From Planctomycetota bacterium (GTDB lineage Bacteria; Planctomycetota; MHYJ01; JACQXL01; JACRIJ01), in assembly GCA_016220095.1 (NCBI GenBank), contig JACRIJ010000119.1, positions 1-38,970 of the forward strand: a stretch of DNA of 38,970 nt. The letters run 5' to 3'. Of the stretch, positions 24,125 through 33,400 are shown one piece after another (position 1 is the stretch's first letter; the number at the start of each line of letters is the position of its first letter). The translations under genes and the position numbers were made by a program. Below the pieces are notes generated by a model, which was not told the origin of the DNA, did no database searches, and saw only the letters and a list, made by a program, of their open reading frames with translations.

Positions 24125-25138
24125 TTACTTATCACGATTCAATAGTTTCCGGAATTCCGGTGTCTGTCTTAACTGGGCGAAATCGGGGTCTTCGCCGAGC
24201 CATTCAATGTCGTCAAACCCGTTTTTTATCGCCTTTTCAATAGCTTCAAGGGCTTCTTTTTGCCGGTTCATCAGCGCGTAAGTGCACGCTATATTATACC
24301 ATGCCGCGGGTTCGCCTGCTTCCAATTTCAATATCTCCTGGAAAGATTTCAGGGCCTTTTCATAATCGCCCGTATCCAGATGCTGTATGCCGGCCATTTC
24401 AAGGTATAATTTTTTATTTAGTATATTTTCTTTCTTGTCGTTAAATTCCTTGTTGTGTTTTTTAACGGTGTTCATCGGCGGCGGCTGGGAGCCGGCCTTG
24501 TACGCGGGATCCGGGTATTTCAGTCCGTCATACCTGTCAAGAAGCCGTTTCCAACAGCTCTTGCCCGTTTCTTTGTGTCCGGTGTCGTCGCATATCTTGT
24601 TTATCTCTCTGCCTTCTATCTGGGTGCCGCGCATTATGCAGGCGCAGGAGTTTTCATCTTTGAACTTGAAAATGCCGTGCAGGAGTTCATGGGTGAGTAT
24701 TATAGTCGGCGGCCTGCCTGCGGCATAGACGTACCAATTAGTGGTATTGCTTTCGTAGCACGTGGCGCCCGTGCCGCCCATCGCGTTGGGGCCCGCGAGT
24801 ATATCCCAATCCTTGGCGCCTTTTTTTATGATTATCCTGCCGTCCGAACATTTATCGGAAATTTTTATTTCCTTTATATAAAACTGTCCCTGTGTCATTT
24901 CCCAGATGAGTTTTGAGGTGTTTTCCATCCTTTTGGCGAATTGGTCAAAAAACGCTTCGTCCGCTTCGTCCTGCACCGCAATGTCCACGGAGATTTCCCA
25001 CAGACCGGCGTCTGATTTTTTGATGGAGTAGCCGGCGGGTTCTTTTACAGAAGGAGGCGTCTCAGCGTAAAAGGGCTGAACCGAGGCCAACAGCAGGAAT
25101 GCGGACAGATAAAATGTTTTTTCGAAATACATATGCAT
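24125..25138 (-). CDS. Secreted HExxH metallopeptidase candidate with TPR tail
   Basis: The 337-residue protein has a signal peptide (about 1-25, ending FYA). Residues 50-200 form the candidate protease domain with H150-E-L-L-H154, the classic zinc site, followed by GIFKFKDE. The D161-E162 pair after the helix resembles the HExxH-x6-DE arrangement of CLCA-type metallopeptidases. Six cysteines lie between about 97 and 195 (for example SCACIM and KICDD) and may form disulfides. TPR-like helices (about 245-337; GDYEKALKSFQEILKLE, then EPAAWYNIACTYALMNRQKEALEAI) close the protein. The start may be M1 or M3, and no ribosome site is clear. A sequence TATAAT overlaps the start region. Confidence 0.75.
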   Translation of the reverse strand: MHMYFEKTFYLSAFLLLASVQPFYAETPPSVKEPAGYSIKKSDAGLWEISVDIAVQDEADEAFFDQFAKRMENTSKLIWEMTQGQFYIKEIKISDKCSDGRIIIKKGAKDWDILAGPNAMGGTGATCYESNTTNWYVYAAGRPPTIILTHELLHGIFKFKDENSCACIMRGTQIEGREINKICDDTGHKETGKSCWKRLLDRYDGLKYPDPAYKAGSQPPPMNTVKKHNKEFNDKKENILNKKLYLEMAGIQHLDTGDYEKALKSFQEILKLEAGEPAAWYNIACTYALMNRQKEALEAIEKAIKNGFDDIEWLGEDPDFAQLRQTPEFRKLLNRDK

Positions 25139-25256
25139 TATAGATCAAGCCATTTATAAAATTACGCGGATTTTATAAAAGTGTTTGCGGTTATTCCAGC
25201 GGCTGGCGAAAAGTGAATTATGCGTACCCTCCGAAGCCAATGGCGCAGGAGGGAAT

Positions 25257-25266
25257 GTCTGACCCC
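25257..25266. repeat. GGGGTCAGAC phrase
   Basis: gtctgacccc (inverse GGGGTCAGAC) lies in the 202-nt gap upstream of the metallopeptidase gene and resembles the GGGGTCAG at 5727-5733. Phrases like this often flank decayed REP- or IS200-type elements in bacteria; that link is from memory. Confidence 0.3.
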
Positions 25267-25340
25267 TTACGTCAGCGGTTAACATGAACACACTGCTTTA
25301 AATAACGAACAGAAAAAACAGTTCTTTAAACATATTCTTA

Positions 25341-26675
25341 TTAGGGTATTTCAGATAAAAAAGCCCAATGGACAAGAGAGATAATATTATCCTTTACAAG
25401 TTCCTTGGGATTCTTCAGGCCATTTTCGGAAAAATCCGCCTCATAAAGTATATTTCCCTGCCTGTAATATATTTTGCCTTCGGATATCAACAATACTTCA
25501 GGCGCCATGGTTGCTTCGTTAAATTTCACAAAAACCTCATCGCTAATTTTTACCGGATAATTCTGTCGTTCTCCCGGCTCGCCAAAGTAATGCATGAAAT
25601 ATTTGTCTGTTTTTAAGTTGTAAAAAGAATAATAGCCTGTAATAACCATATTTGCTTTCTGTCTGCCTTTTTCAATTTCAGTATATTCAAAAAAACCTTC
25701 TTGCATAGCATACCAATTCCCGAACAATTGTCCAAAAGTTGCATTCGGCAAGAATCCCGGAATTGTTATTTGCTTATTGCCCAAATCATCAGAATACACA
25801 ACTTCACCATTAATTGTTACCGACCACTTTTGCTTTTTTTTATCATATTTCAATATCGCAGGCCTGTATTTTTCAGCTTTTTTATGAGAACTGCGCATTA
25901 TAAAATAGTCTGTGTTACTCAGAATCTGTCCGCCAAGCCTTGCAGTCGGCTCATCACCTAATAATTGAAATATATCTTTAGATATTACCATATCCGAAGC
26001 AAAAATAGTTCCTCCCGATTGAAAGTATATTTTTCCGTTATCATCCACCGTTGTGTGGTAGCGGGCATAGGCAAAGTTTCCTTCATAATCACGCAACCAT
26101 GTATATCCCGGAATACTTACTTCAGCAAGAGAAAACTCCGTGGATTTTGTTCGTTCCAAAGTATCTATATCAATGATATAGAATGGCTCTTCCTGTTTCA
26201 AGTCTTTTCTAATTGTATCATCCGTATCAATATGTATTAATCGTTTTCCATTCTTTTTGCGAATAAAATGTCCTAAAAACGTCGGATAAAACGGCAAAGA
26301 AATTGTACTGTATTTTAATGATGAATCTGTCGCCACGCACTGAATCAATCCATTCTTTGACGATTTTTCACTTCCCCAGATTACTAATAAATTATCATCT
26401 GGATAATAAGTGATTGTTGAAACATAACTGTCTGTAAATTCATGGAGTTTAGTGAACGAAGTAGTATTGCCGTTTAATTTCCATAATGTGCAAGGAATGT
26501 AGCTGGCAGCTTCTTCTTTTGCGGCAATTAAAATTAAAGATTTTTTAGGCTTTTCTTGTGCAAATGGTTTTTCGGGAGACAATACTTTACGATTGAATTG
26601 ACAAAGCAATAAATAGAAAACTAAAAATCCAATTGCTATTATGACGACTATAAAAACAAGTGTCATTCTTCTCAT
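25341..26675 (-). CDS. Membrane-anchored, beta-propeller-like protein of unknown function
   Basis: The 444-residue protein has one N-terminal membrane helix (about 5-27) and then a long beta-rich domain with repeated aromatic/glycine turns (YYPDDNLLVIWGS, PFYIIDIDTLER, NGKIYFQSGGTIFAS, EGKIYYRQGNILYEADF). These suggest a propeller-like fold, but no catalytic motif stands out. The ATG follows directly on the stop codon of the lysozyme-like gene (TAAATG), so the two are in one operon. The composition is more AT-rich than in the giant genes on both sides, a possible sign of transfer. The function is unknown. Confidence 0.75.
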   Translation of the reverse strand: MRRMTLVFIVVIIAIGFLVFYLLLCQFNRKVLSPEKPFAQEKPKKSLILIAAKEEAASYIPCTLWKLNGNTTSFTKLHEFTDSYVSTITYYPDDNLLVIWGSEKSSKNGLIQCVATDSSLKYSTISLPFYPTFLGHFIRKKNGKRLIHIDTDDTIRKDLKQEEPFYIIDIDTLERTKSTEFSLAEVSIPGYTWLRDYEGNFAYARYHTTVDDNGKIYFQSGGTIFASDMVISKDIFQLLGDEPTARLGGQILSNTDYFIMRSSHKKAEKYRPAILKYDKKKQKWSVTINGEVVYSDDLGNKQITIPGFLPNATFGQLFGNWYAMQEGFFEYTEIEKGRQKANMVITGYYSFYNLKTDKYFMHYFGEPGERQNYPVKISDEVFVKFNEATMAPEVLLISEGKIYYRQGNILYEADFSENGLKNPKELVKDNIISLVHWAFLSEIP

Positions 26676-28283
26676 TTATTGTTCTCCGCCATTTCTATAT
26701 TCATTCATTATTATTTCAACGTATGTTTTTGCATCTTCACGCACTTTCCACTCTCCTGGTGTTGTGATATTGTCTGGATTTAAAGGGTCTGCGTACTTTG
26801 GTGGTATCCAGTATATTACCCATGATCCTGCGCCCTGGTATCTTTGTATGGCGCAAGCATCAACCGGAGTCATAGTTGTTTCAGCTTGAAAAGAATAACC
26901 AGCGAAGTTGAAAACCTGGTTTTCAATTAAATGCTTTTGTTCCGGTGGAAGATTTTTCTCATCTTTTTGTTGCTTAGTTATTTGATCGTTTATCCACCAC
27001 CCTGCTTGTCCTTTACTCCGAACATCTCTATCAGTCTGCATTTTTATTAATGCTTGCAATACATTCGCTTGCCAATTCCAAAGTTCCTCTGCGCCCGGTC
27101 TTGGCTCTGTTAACTGGAATATACCCCATCCCGGTGGATGAGTTCTTTGCGGCGTCCAGCCGTTTTCCCTATTTGGACAATATTTATAATTATCCCATTC
27201 CGCGCCCAAATCTCCATTTTCGTTAAATTGCAAATATGTCCTAACGGCCCCTGTGCCGCCAGTCGCTTGATCGCCGCTTTCGTGTCTTGCTATTGCCAAG
27301 GCATACCATGGTGCATTATTAGCAGTAATGTACTGCTCACATGCCGCTTCCGCAGGATTGGTTCCTCGTATATAAAAAACGTATAGATAGGGATTATCTA
27401 CGCTCAATCCGTTTGAAGTTGTACTAAGTACTGTTGAAAGAGTCGCCTTTCCTCCACGCACATCCTGTCCCATTTCCGCGTTGATATCCCAGATTTCACC
27501 CGTTTGAACCGTTGTGTAGCCATCAGGAGGATAGTAATTAACGTCTTTGCGATCAGCCCGTCCATATTCTATTTTCAACTTAAAAGTAACTGTCGGTTTT
27601 GTTTTTACGGCCTTCCAGCTATTGTCCACCGTTACTCTCGCTTGAAGTTCAGGCATTTCTCCTTCGTTAGTAATATATACAAATGCATCTCTTTGAACTA
27701 TCACGCTATTTTGTCCTTCTGTCTTTAATACCTCTATTTTAACAATGTCTATAACTAAATCCGGAGATATTGCCTGATTTCCGTTTTGCGCGCGTAATGT
27801 TATTTGCCCAGTTCTCATCGCCGTTACAGCAACTGAAGCAGTATTTCTATTGTTCCCGCTAAATACCGCAAGAGGATTATTGTTGACAACGGGCATCAAA
27901 TTCCACTCGTTGGCAATAACAGGCACGGCTTGTCCATTTTCGACCGCGACCGCAGAAAAAGTTATTGTTTCTCCAACGTATAAAATCGTTCTTTGAGGCA
28001 TTATTATCGCGTTTGTCTGTCCCTGCCCCTGTCCTTGGCCAACTGGTCCAATTACGGATATAGTTTTAATTTTATAGCTGGTATTTTGATTTATATCGTG
28101 AACTGTCACCGTCATATAGGACCAACCGTTTTGAAGGCCTTGTATTTGTTTTTGCAGAGGGTCTGCAGTATCACTTAAACTTAATATAGTCGGTTTAGTT
28201 ATAGAAAAATCTACAACTACCTCATTTGCGGTAATATCTCCCTGAAAAATCGCAGTTGCTAACACGCTTGCTCTTCGCCCCAA
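26676..28283 (-). CDS. Ig-like and lysozyme-like (lytic transglycosylase-type) domain protein, probably the 3' part of a split gene
   Basis: The frame of 535 residues can start at a TTG (28283) with AAGGA upstream, inside the last codons of the preceding gene. It has no signal peptide, although its domains look extracellular. Ig-like or invasin-like beta units fill about 85-190. A lysozyme-like domain lies at about 325-520, with ARHES giving a candidate catalytic E335, and GWGIFQLT giving Q390 in the GxxQ-type motif of lytic transglycosylases. Its first residues (SVLATAIFQGDITANEVVVDFS) read as the missing end of the cohesin-like domain that stops in the upstream frame. I favour a split gene over a separate protein. 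Confidence 0.7.
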   Translation of the reverse strand: MGRRASVLATAIFQGDITANEVVVDFSITKPTILSLSDTADPLQKQIQGLQNGWSYMTVTVHDINQNTSYKIKTISVIGPVGQGQGQGQTNAIIMPQRTILYVGETITFSAVAVENGQAVPVIANEWNLMPVVNNNPLAVFSGNNRNTASVAVTAMRTGQITLRAQNGNQAISPDLVIDIVKIEVLKTEGQNSVIVQRDAFVYITNEGEMPELQARVTVDNSWKAVKTKPTVTFKLKIEYGRADRKDVNYYPPDGYTTVQTGEIWDINAEMGQDVRGGKATLSTVLSTTSNGLSVDNPYLYVFYIRGTNPAEAACEQYITANNAPWYALAIARHESGDQATGGTGAVRTYLQFNENGDLGAEWDNYKYCPNRENGWTPQRTHPPGWGIFQLTEPRPGAEELWNWQANVLQALIKMQTDRDVRSKGQAGWWINDQITKQQKDEKNLPPEQKHLIENQVFNFAGYSFQAETTMTPVDACAIQRYQGAGSWVIYWIPPKYADPLNPDNITTPGEWKVREDAKTYVEIIMNEYRNGGEQ

Positions 28284-30148
28284 TTGAATCCTTTTCTATA
28301 TAATAATACGTCGTTTTCGTAAAATTCCACAGAATATACGTTATTCCCAAGGCTGTAAACAGGATTTATCGTCTGCCCAAGTACGTTTATCGTAAACCGC
28401 TGTCCTATGTCTGCCTGGTCCGGGCCGCATATCCTGACCCGTGCGTTATTTAACAGGTCTTCGTTTGTTGCGCAGTTGTCTTGCTGTACGATATTCACCG
28501 TGGATACCGTGCCGGCATCTACGTTATGAAAATCATAGGCCGTAAAGTCATTTGATTGCGCGGTAAAATTCACCGGCCCGGTTTGTAATACTTCAAATCC
28601 GATTCTTAACGGCGACGTGTAACTATACCCGGCAAGCGTGCTTGTATAAAGCCATATTTTACCTGATTCATTATCATAACTTCCTGCTGGGCCGGCTGTT
28701 TCCGGGCCGTACCAGGAAGCCCATGTTTTGGCCCTGTTTGAGCCTTTGCCGGTGCTGTCATAATAATATGGAATTCCTTCGCCGCCATATTCGGGCATGC
28801 TTGTTGCCAAAGTCCACCAAACCCAGAATCCGTGCCAGTTATTCGGGTCTTCTTCTATGCTGACGCACTTGAGACGCGCAGTATCAAAATTAAGCAGTAT
28901 GTTTCCCCATACGTAAGCGGCGGTAATTGAATCAAATTCAAAATAGATTATGTCGCCTATCTGCCTGATACCGGCCATGTCCCTGCCACCGGGGCCGGAA
29001 ATCTTGTATTGAAACGGCGAAATATACGAAGTCTGGAGTCCTGAGTCTTGAGTCTGGAGTCCGGCTGGTTTTTGAAGGGCATTGGGAGCGTCATATATAA
29101 TTACAGGGGCTCCATTGACAATTGCTATGGTATCCTGACTGCCGTTGTTATCTGCATCAACGGTTATCGTCCGGTTTTGAACCGGTTGAGGCGTGACTGT
29201 TTCATAATATGATGACGATAAGAACTTGCCGTCAACGTTTTCGTACAGCAGATTTCCATCGGGTTTTATTAAAACGAGTTCATTCTGTCCGTCGCCGTTA
29301 AAATTTGCTACCTGAATGTCTATTCCCGATGTATAGGCAAAATCTTCGCCGAATAGATTTACAGTTTCATCCGTAAATGCGCCGGTACCGGAATTGATAA
29401 GCAGGTAATTTTTTCTCGGATCTATGGCTTTTACGTCATAAGGGTCAACTTTTGTCTTGCCAAAAGAAGTAATTATGATATCCGCAAGGCCGTCTGAATT
29501 TACATCTGCCGATTTAGCCATTATCGGAGCTGGTATGTCAAGAGAAGGGAGCAGGGCGGTTGACAGGTCATCATACATGCCGATACTGTTGCCGCAGAGG
29601 AGTTTCAAGGGCGCATTTTCCGTGCCGGCATAGGCAAGTATTATATCATCGTATCCGTCGTTATTTATATCCGCGGTTTCCGTTGAAATGAGGATAGGTT
29701 CATGCGCGGGCGGGCCGTTATCCGCGTCATCCTTGTTTAATTTCCCCTGAGCAGGCGAATTGTCTTTGCTTGCAGTATTTATACTCTCAGGAGATTGATT
29801 GATTGATTGATTGGAAAGCAATGTTTTGGCAATATAAATTCCGCCATTTTGGTTTACGAGCGCGTATATTTCGTTTTCGGCAGTGGTAAGGAGTATATCT
29901 TTTGAACCGTCGTTATTGGCGTCTATTTCCAGCACTGAGATTACCGGATCTTTGAGAGCGGTGAAGAGTTCGTTCAGAATATGCGGCTTATTGTCCGTAA
30001 GAGGCGATTGGTGCGGAGTAACGGATATAGTGTTTGAAACTTGCGAAGACGGTCCGTCTGGTTTGCCGCATAGAGTCAAGAACAAAAGCGAACAACACAA
30101 AAATAATAAAATAGCAAAATTAACTTTTACTCTTGGAATCTGATACAT
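28259..30148 (-). CDS. Secreted FG-GAP/VCBS repeat protein with cohesin-like C-terminus
   Basis: The 629-residue protein has a hydrophobic signal (about 10-27) ending FLTLC, an imperfect lipobox, so it is either lipidated or cleaved normally. Five FG-GAP-type repeats with calcium-loop patterns follow (DANNDGSKD, DINNDGYDD, DVNSDGLAD, NFNGDGQNE, DADNNGSQD; about 65-360). A glycine- and tryptophan-rich middle domain spans about 385-540, and a cohesin-like beta domain (about 565-629) is cut off by the stop codon. The start is supported by AGGAG and by a perfect promoter. The reading frame contains a (CAAT)5 tract and an intergenic-type GACTC phrase. It overlaps the next frame by 25 nt. Confidence 0.8.
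   Translation of the reverse strand: MYQIPRVKVNFAILLFLCCSLLFLTLCGKPDGPSSQVSNTISVTPHQSPLTDNKPHILNELFTALKDPVISVLEIDANNDGSKDILLTTAENEIYALVNQNGGIYIAKTLLSNQSINQSPESINTASKDNSPAQGKLNKDDADNGPPAHEPILISTETADINNDGYDDIILAYAGTENAPLKLLCGNSIGMYDDLSTALLPSLDIPAPIMAKSADVNSDGLADIIITSFGKTKVDPYDVKAIDPRKNYLLINSGTGAFTDETVNLFGEDFAYTSGIDIQVANFNGDGQNELVLIKPDGNLLYENVDGKFLSSSYYETVTPQPVQNRTITVDADNNGSQDTIAIVNGAPVIIYDAPNALQKPAGLQTQDSGLQTSYISPFQYKISGPGGRDMAGIRQIGDIIYFEFDSITAAYVWGNILLNFDTARLKCVSIEEDPNNWHGFWVWWTLATSMPEYGGEGIPYYYDSTGKGSNRAKTWASWYGPETAGPAGSYDNESGKIWLYTSTLAGYSYTSPLRIGFEVLQTGPVNFTAQSNDFTAYDFHNVDAGTVSTVNIVQQDNCATNEDLLNNARVRICGPDQADIGQRFTINVLGQTINPVYSLGNNVYSVEFYENDVLLYRKGFNWGEEQAC
29031..29062 (-). repeat. GACTCCAGACTCAAGACTC phrase inside a coding sequence
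   Basis: The segment encodes the in-frame residues L-Q-T-Q-D-S-G-L-Q-T of the FG-GAP protein. The same word (actccagactcaagactcc) lies in intergenic DNA at 1581-1599. Confidence 0.6.
29794..29813 (-). repeat. Tetranucleotide tract (CAAT)5 inside a coding sequence
   Basis: Five perfect attg units on the plus strand encode N-Q-S-I-N-Q-S near residue 115 of the FG-GAP protein. Loss or gain of one unit would shift the reading frame. Confidence 0.7.
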
Positions 30149-30464
30149 AAAATATCTCCTAATTTTTTACTGCGCATATTATACTTCGCAAATTCCTAAA
30201 TGTCAACATTTTTTCAATTTTGAAGACGGATTAAACAGATTGAACGGATTAACGGCTAAAATAGCATCGTCGTAACAAAATCGGGAGTCGTGGTTCGGGA
30301 TTCGAGCCCCGAGGTCCGAGATCCGGGGGCCATAACCAGTGGCCAGTGGTAAATCGTGGCTACTGGTTGCGGCCAGCGGCCAGTAGTCGGACGGACGGAA
30401 TAAACCGCAAAGGACGCAAAGCGGTAAGTTTTCTACGAGTGTAACGAATTTTAGAGTTCTTAAA
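30149..30464. other. 316-nt intergenic region with four repeat phrases
   Basis: No gene is seen. It holds the promoter of the FG-GAP gene (30178-30206), then ggattaaacagattgaacgg and onward (30226-30255), a GGTTCGGGATTCGAG-type phrase (30292-30330), two ACTGG/GGCCAGTGG-type phrases (30333-30390), and aaaccgcaaaggacgcaaag (30402-30421). Each phrase has relatives elsewhere in this window except the first. Confidence 0.6.
30178..30206 (-). promoter_or_regulatory. Perfect sigma-70 promoter of the FG-GAP operon
   Basis: On the minus strand: TTGACA (30201-30206), a 17-nt spacer, TATAAT (30178-30183). Every consensus position matches. Predicted start near 30171 gives a leader of about 22 nt carrying AGGAG. 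Confidence 0.8.
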
Positions 30465-33400
30465 TTATGCGACTGGCCAAAATCGTTTCACGAAAATCTT
30501 AATTCTTAAATTGCAGAGGAAACATCCTTTTGTCTTTGCAGAATTACTGCCGTCGTTTCCCGCGTCTCTCATGCGGAAGCTCCATGTCTCCGACCAGTCG
30601 CTTGTTCCCGCGGAACTTACTGTTTTTACGCGCCAGTAATACGTCTGTCCGTATTGCAGGCCTGTGCTCTGGTATGCCATGATTTCAATGGTCTTGCTTA
30701 CTACTATGTCGGTAAATGCCGCGTTTTTGCTCATCTGGAAAACATATATGGCGTTTATGGCGGCCTGCGCGTCCCAACTCAATACCGGCGCCGGATATAC
30801 GTCCATTGCGCCGTTTATGGGATTCAAAAGGGTTGGGGCCGTCAGCGGTATAGCGCCGGTGTCGCTGTCTGTGCCCGTGTCCGTTCCTGTGACAGCAGTA
30901 ATTACTAAATCCACCGGTATCTGTACGGGGCTGTTTGCCGCAGTGCCTGAAGTTATTATTATCGTGGCTGTGTGCGTGCCCGCTGTGAGGTTTGCCGGGT
31001 CCGCTGTTGCCTGCATCGCCGCAAGCGCTGAACTCGTGCCGGATGAAGGACTCAATGTCAGCCAGCCCGCGTTTTCAGATGCCGTCCAGGTAAAATCCTC
31101 AGTGCCGCCGTTATATACGGCTATGGTCTTCGTCGCGCTTGATGTTGAACCGTATACCGCGTCAAAAATTAATCCCGCAGGACTGACGGAAATCAACGCG
31201 TAACCCTCGGCCGTGTTCCCGCCCGTGCCGGTGTCGCCGCCTGTGCCGGGATTAAGGTACGAACTTTCAGGAATAAATTCGTACGCCCCTATGTCCCACG
31301 CGCCGGTGTCAAAATTGTCTATGTCCAGGATATCAATGCCACGCTCCTGCCCGTCTTTGTCATCAATGAATTCCGCGCTGAGGTTCTTGCCCTGGTCTAT
31401 GGCATAGGTTGCGGAACTCGTTAAGTGGAAGTCGTCATTCGCAGTGTTTACGAAATAAGCGGAAGATGCTTCTATGTAGCAATTCGTCAATGTAGAATTC
31501 GTTATCGTAGCGCCGAGTTCAATGAGGCAGTTGACGAGGGTTGAATTTTCAATTACAGTTGGGGTTGCGGAATCCGGGTTGAATATTGTAAGGTTTTCAC
31601 CGAGCGCGAGGTTGGATATGCCGCCTGAGGTGATGACGCAATTTCTTAATATCTCGCCGCCTGTTGCGCCCTGGCCTGTTACGGCAAATCCGTTTGATGG
31701 GGACAATATGCCGTTTTCAAGCACGATGTCTTTTGAAAGCGTGATATTTTCCTGATGCGATAAGGAATCATTTATGTCTATTACATCGCCGTCAATAGTA
31801 GAGGCGTCGTCAATCGCGTCCTGCAAAGTCGTGAAGGATTCGCCTGTGGATTCGTTGGTCACCTGCGGCACGGATGAGGAGGCGGTGAATCCCCTGTAAG
31901 CGGCGGTTGCGCTGTTGCCCGCGCCGTCCACGGCAATTACGCGCCAGTAATAAGTACTGTTGCCTGTAAGTACCTCATTTCCGGTTCCGTTCAGGGTATA
32001 GGTCGTATTCGTCAAATTGGTTTTATTAATCAACAAGGAGCTGAAAGATGCGTAGTTGTCCATTTGCAGTGTGTAAGTGATGCCGCTGGTGTCCGTAACA
32101 ACCTGCCATGAGAAAGAGGTTGTTGATGACGAAATGGATGCGTTATCCGCGGGCGTTGATAACAGCGGCGCGGACGGCGCAGTGTCGTCGTATTTGTACG
32201 GCCCGATGTCCTGCGCGGTGCCGGGCGTGCCTGTTAACGAATATGGCAGGTAATGGAAATACCATAAACCGTCCGAAGTTGATGAGTTTTGGAGTTGAGG
32301 GGTTGAGGAGTTCCAGACGGGTTCTGCCAATGTGAAGGTATGGGAAGAAGTGTTGTCCCAGGCGTAATAATATTTGTCTATTTGCGTACCGAAACCGGTG
32401 TTATTCGCGAAAGTAAAAGTGGCCGTGGAATACCAGTTGTTTGTCAGTTTGTCGCATGAAACCGAATTTTCCGGCGGTGTAATCGGATACGTGTAAGTTA
32501 TGGTGATGTCCGTAAGCGCGGGTTCCGCGGTGGAGCCGTTTCCGGCGAACGCGGCTTTATATTGCAGATAGCGGCCTTTTGCGGAAATGGAACTGTTGCC
32601 GTTCGTAACGTCTTCCCACGCAGGGTCTGAACCGCTCCAGCCTGCCGGGTTTGTATTGGACGCGCGCACCTGCATAACGATAGTTCCCGCGCCAGTTGCA
32701 GTCCATGCCGCGGAATTAATAATCGTATCATCGCCGTCGGTATCTTTGACGGACGACGTGAACGTGCCCGAAGCCCGGTAATAAAGCTGTTCCGCGCCGG
32801 CTGAAGACGCTGACGGGTCGGGCGTTGAATATTTCCGGATTCGGAAATTGTCCCACCATAAACTCCTCGTTGTAGCGCCGTTTAACGCCCCCAGGGATAA
32901 CCGCTTGGCATACTTGTAAGTGCTGTTGGCAACAGTGCCTTTGCTGACGTCGTCAAAGAACAATTCAAAGGCATAGCTGAATTTTGTCATTTTTATCCTG
33001 TGCCAGTTCGTATCAAGCGCCGGCGCCGCGGTAATTAGATTAGAACCTCCCTGGTCGTATTCGTTTACGCTGGCCTGCGTGAATTCAAGGAAATTTCCGT
33101 TTCCGCCCCAGACTATGCTGTGCCCCGAGGTGGTCCAGAAGAAATTCGTCTGCAATACGTCTGCGGTATTGTCTATTTTTACGTCATATTGCAATTCAAA
33201 ATTGGATATCGGCTGGGCCGTATAGATGACGCCGTTATTCGTACTGCCGCCGAGTTTGTTTGTTGATGCGCTCCAAGTGCCGGAAGAAACGCTCCAGTTG
33301 GAATTGCTCGCGTAGTTGCCGTCGCTGAAATCGTCAAAGAAATAGAAAACATCCGCGCCGTTGCTCGCGTTCAATGCCGCGCTGTTGCCGTAATAAAGGT

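Noticed and set aside
25124..25138. Leaderless start for the HExxH gene from the TATAAT overlapping its first codon
   Set aside because: A -10 box at this place would start transcription inside the coding sequence, and no convincing -35 lies 16-18 nt upstream.
28259..28296. Programmed -1 ribosomal frameshift between the FG-GAP and lysozyme-like frames
   Set aside because: No X-XXY-YYZ slippery heptamer is present in the allowed window and no downstream stem-loop is obvious, so an indel or coupled re-initiation is more likely.
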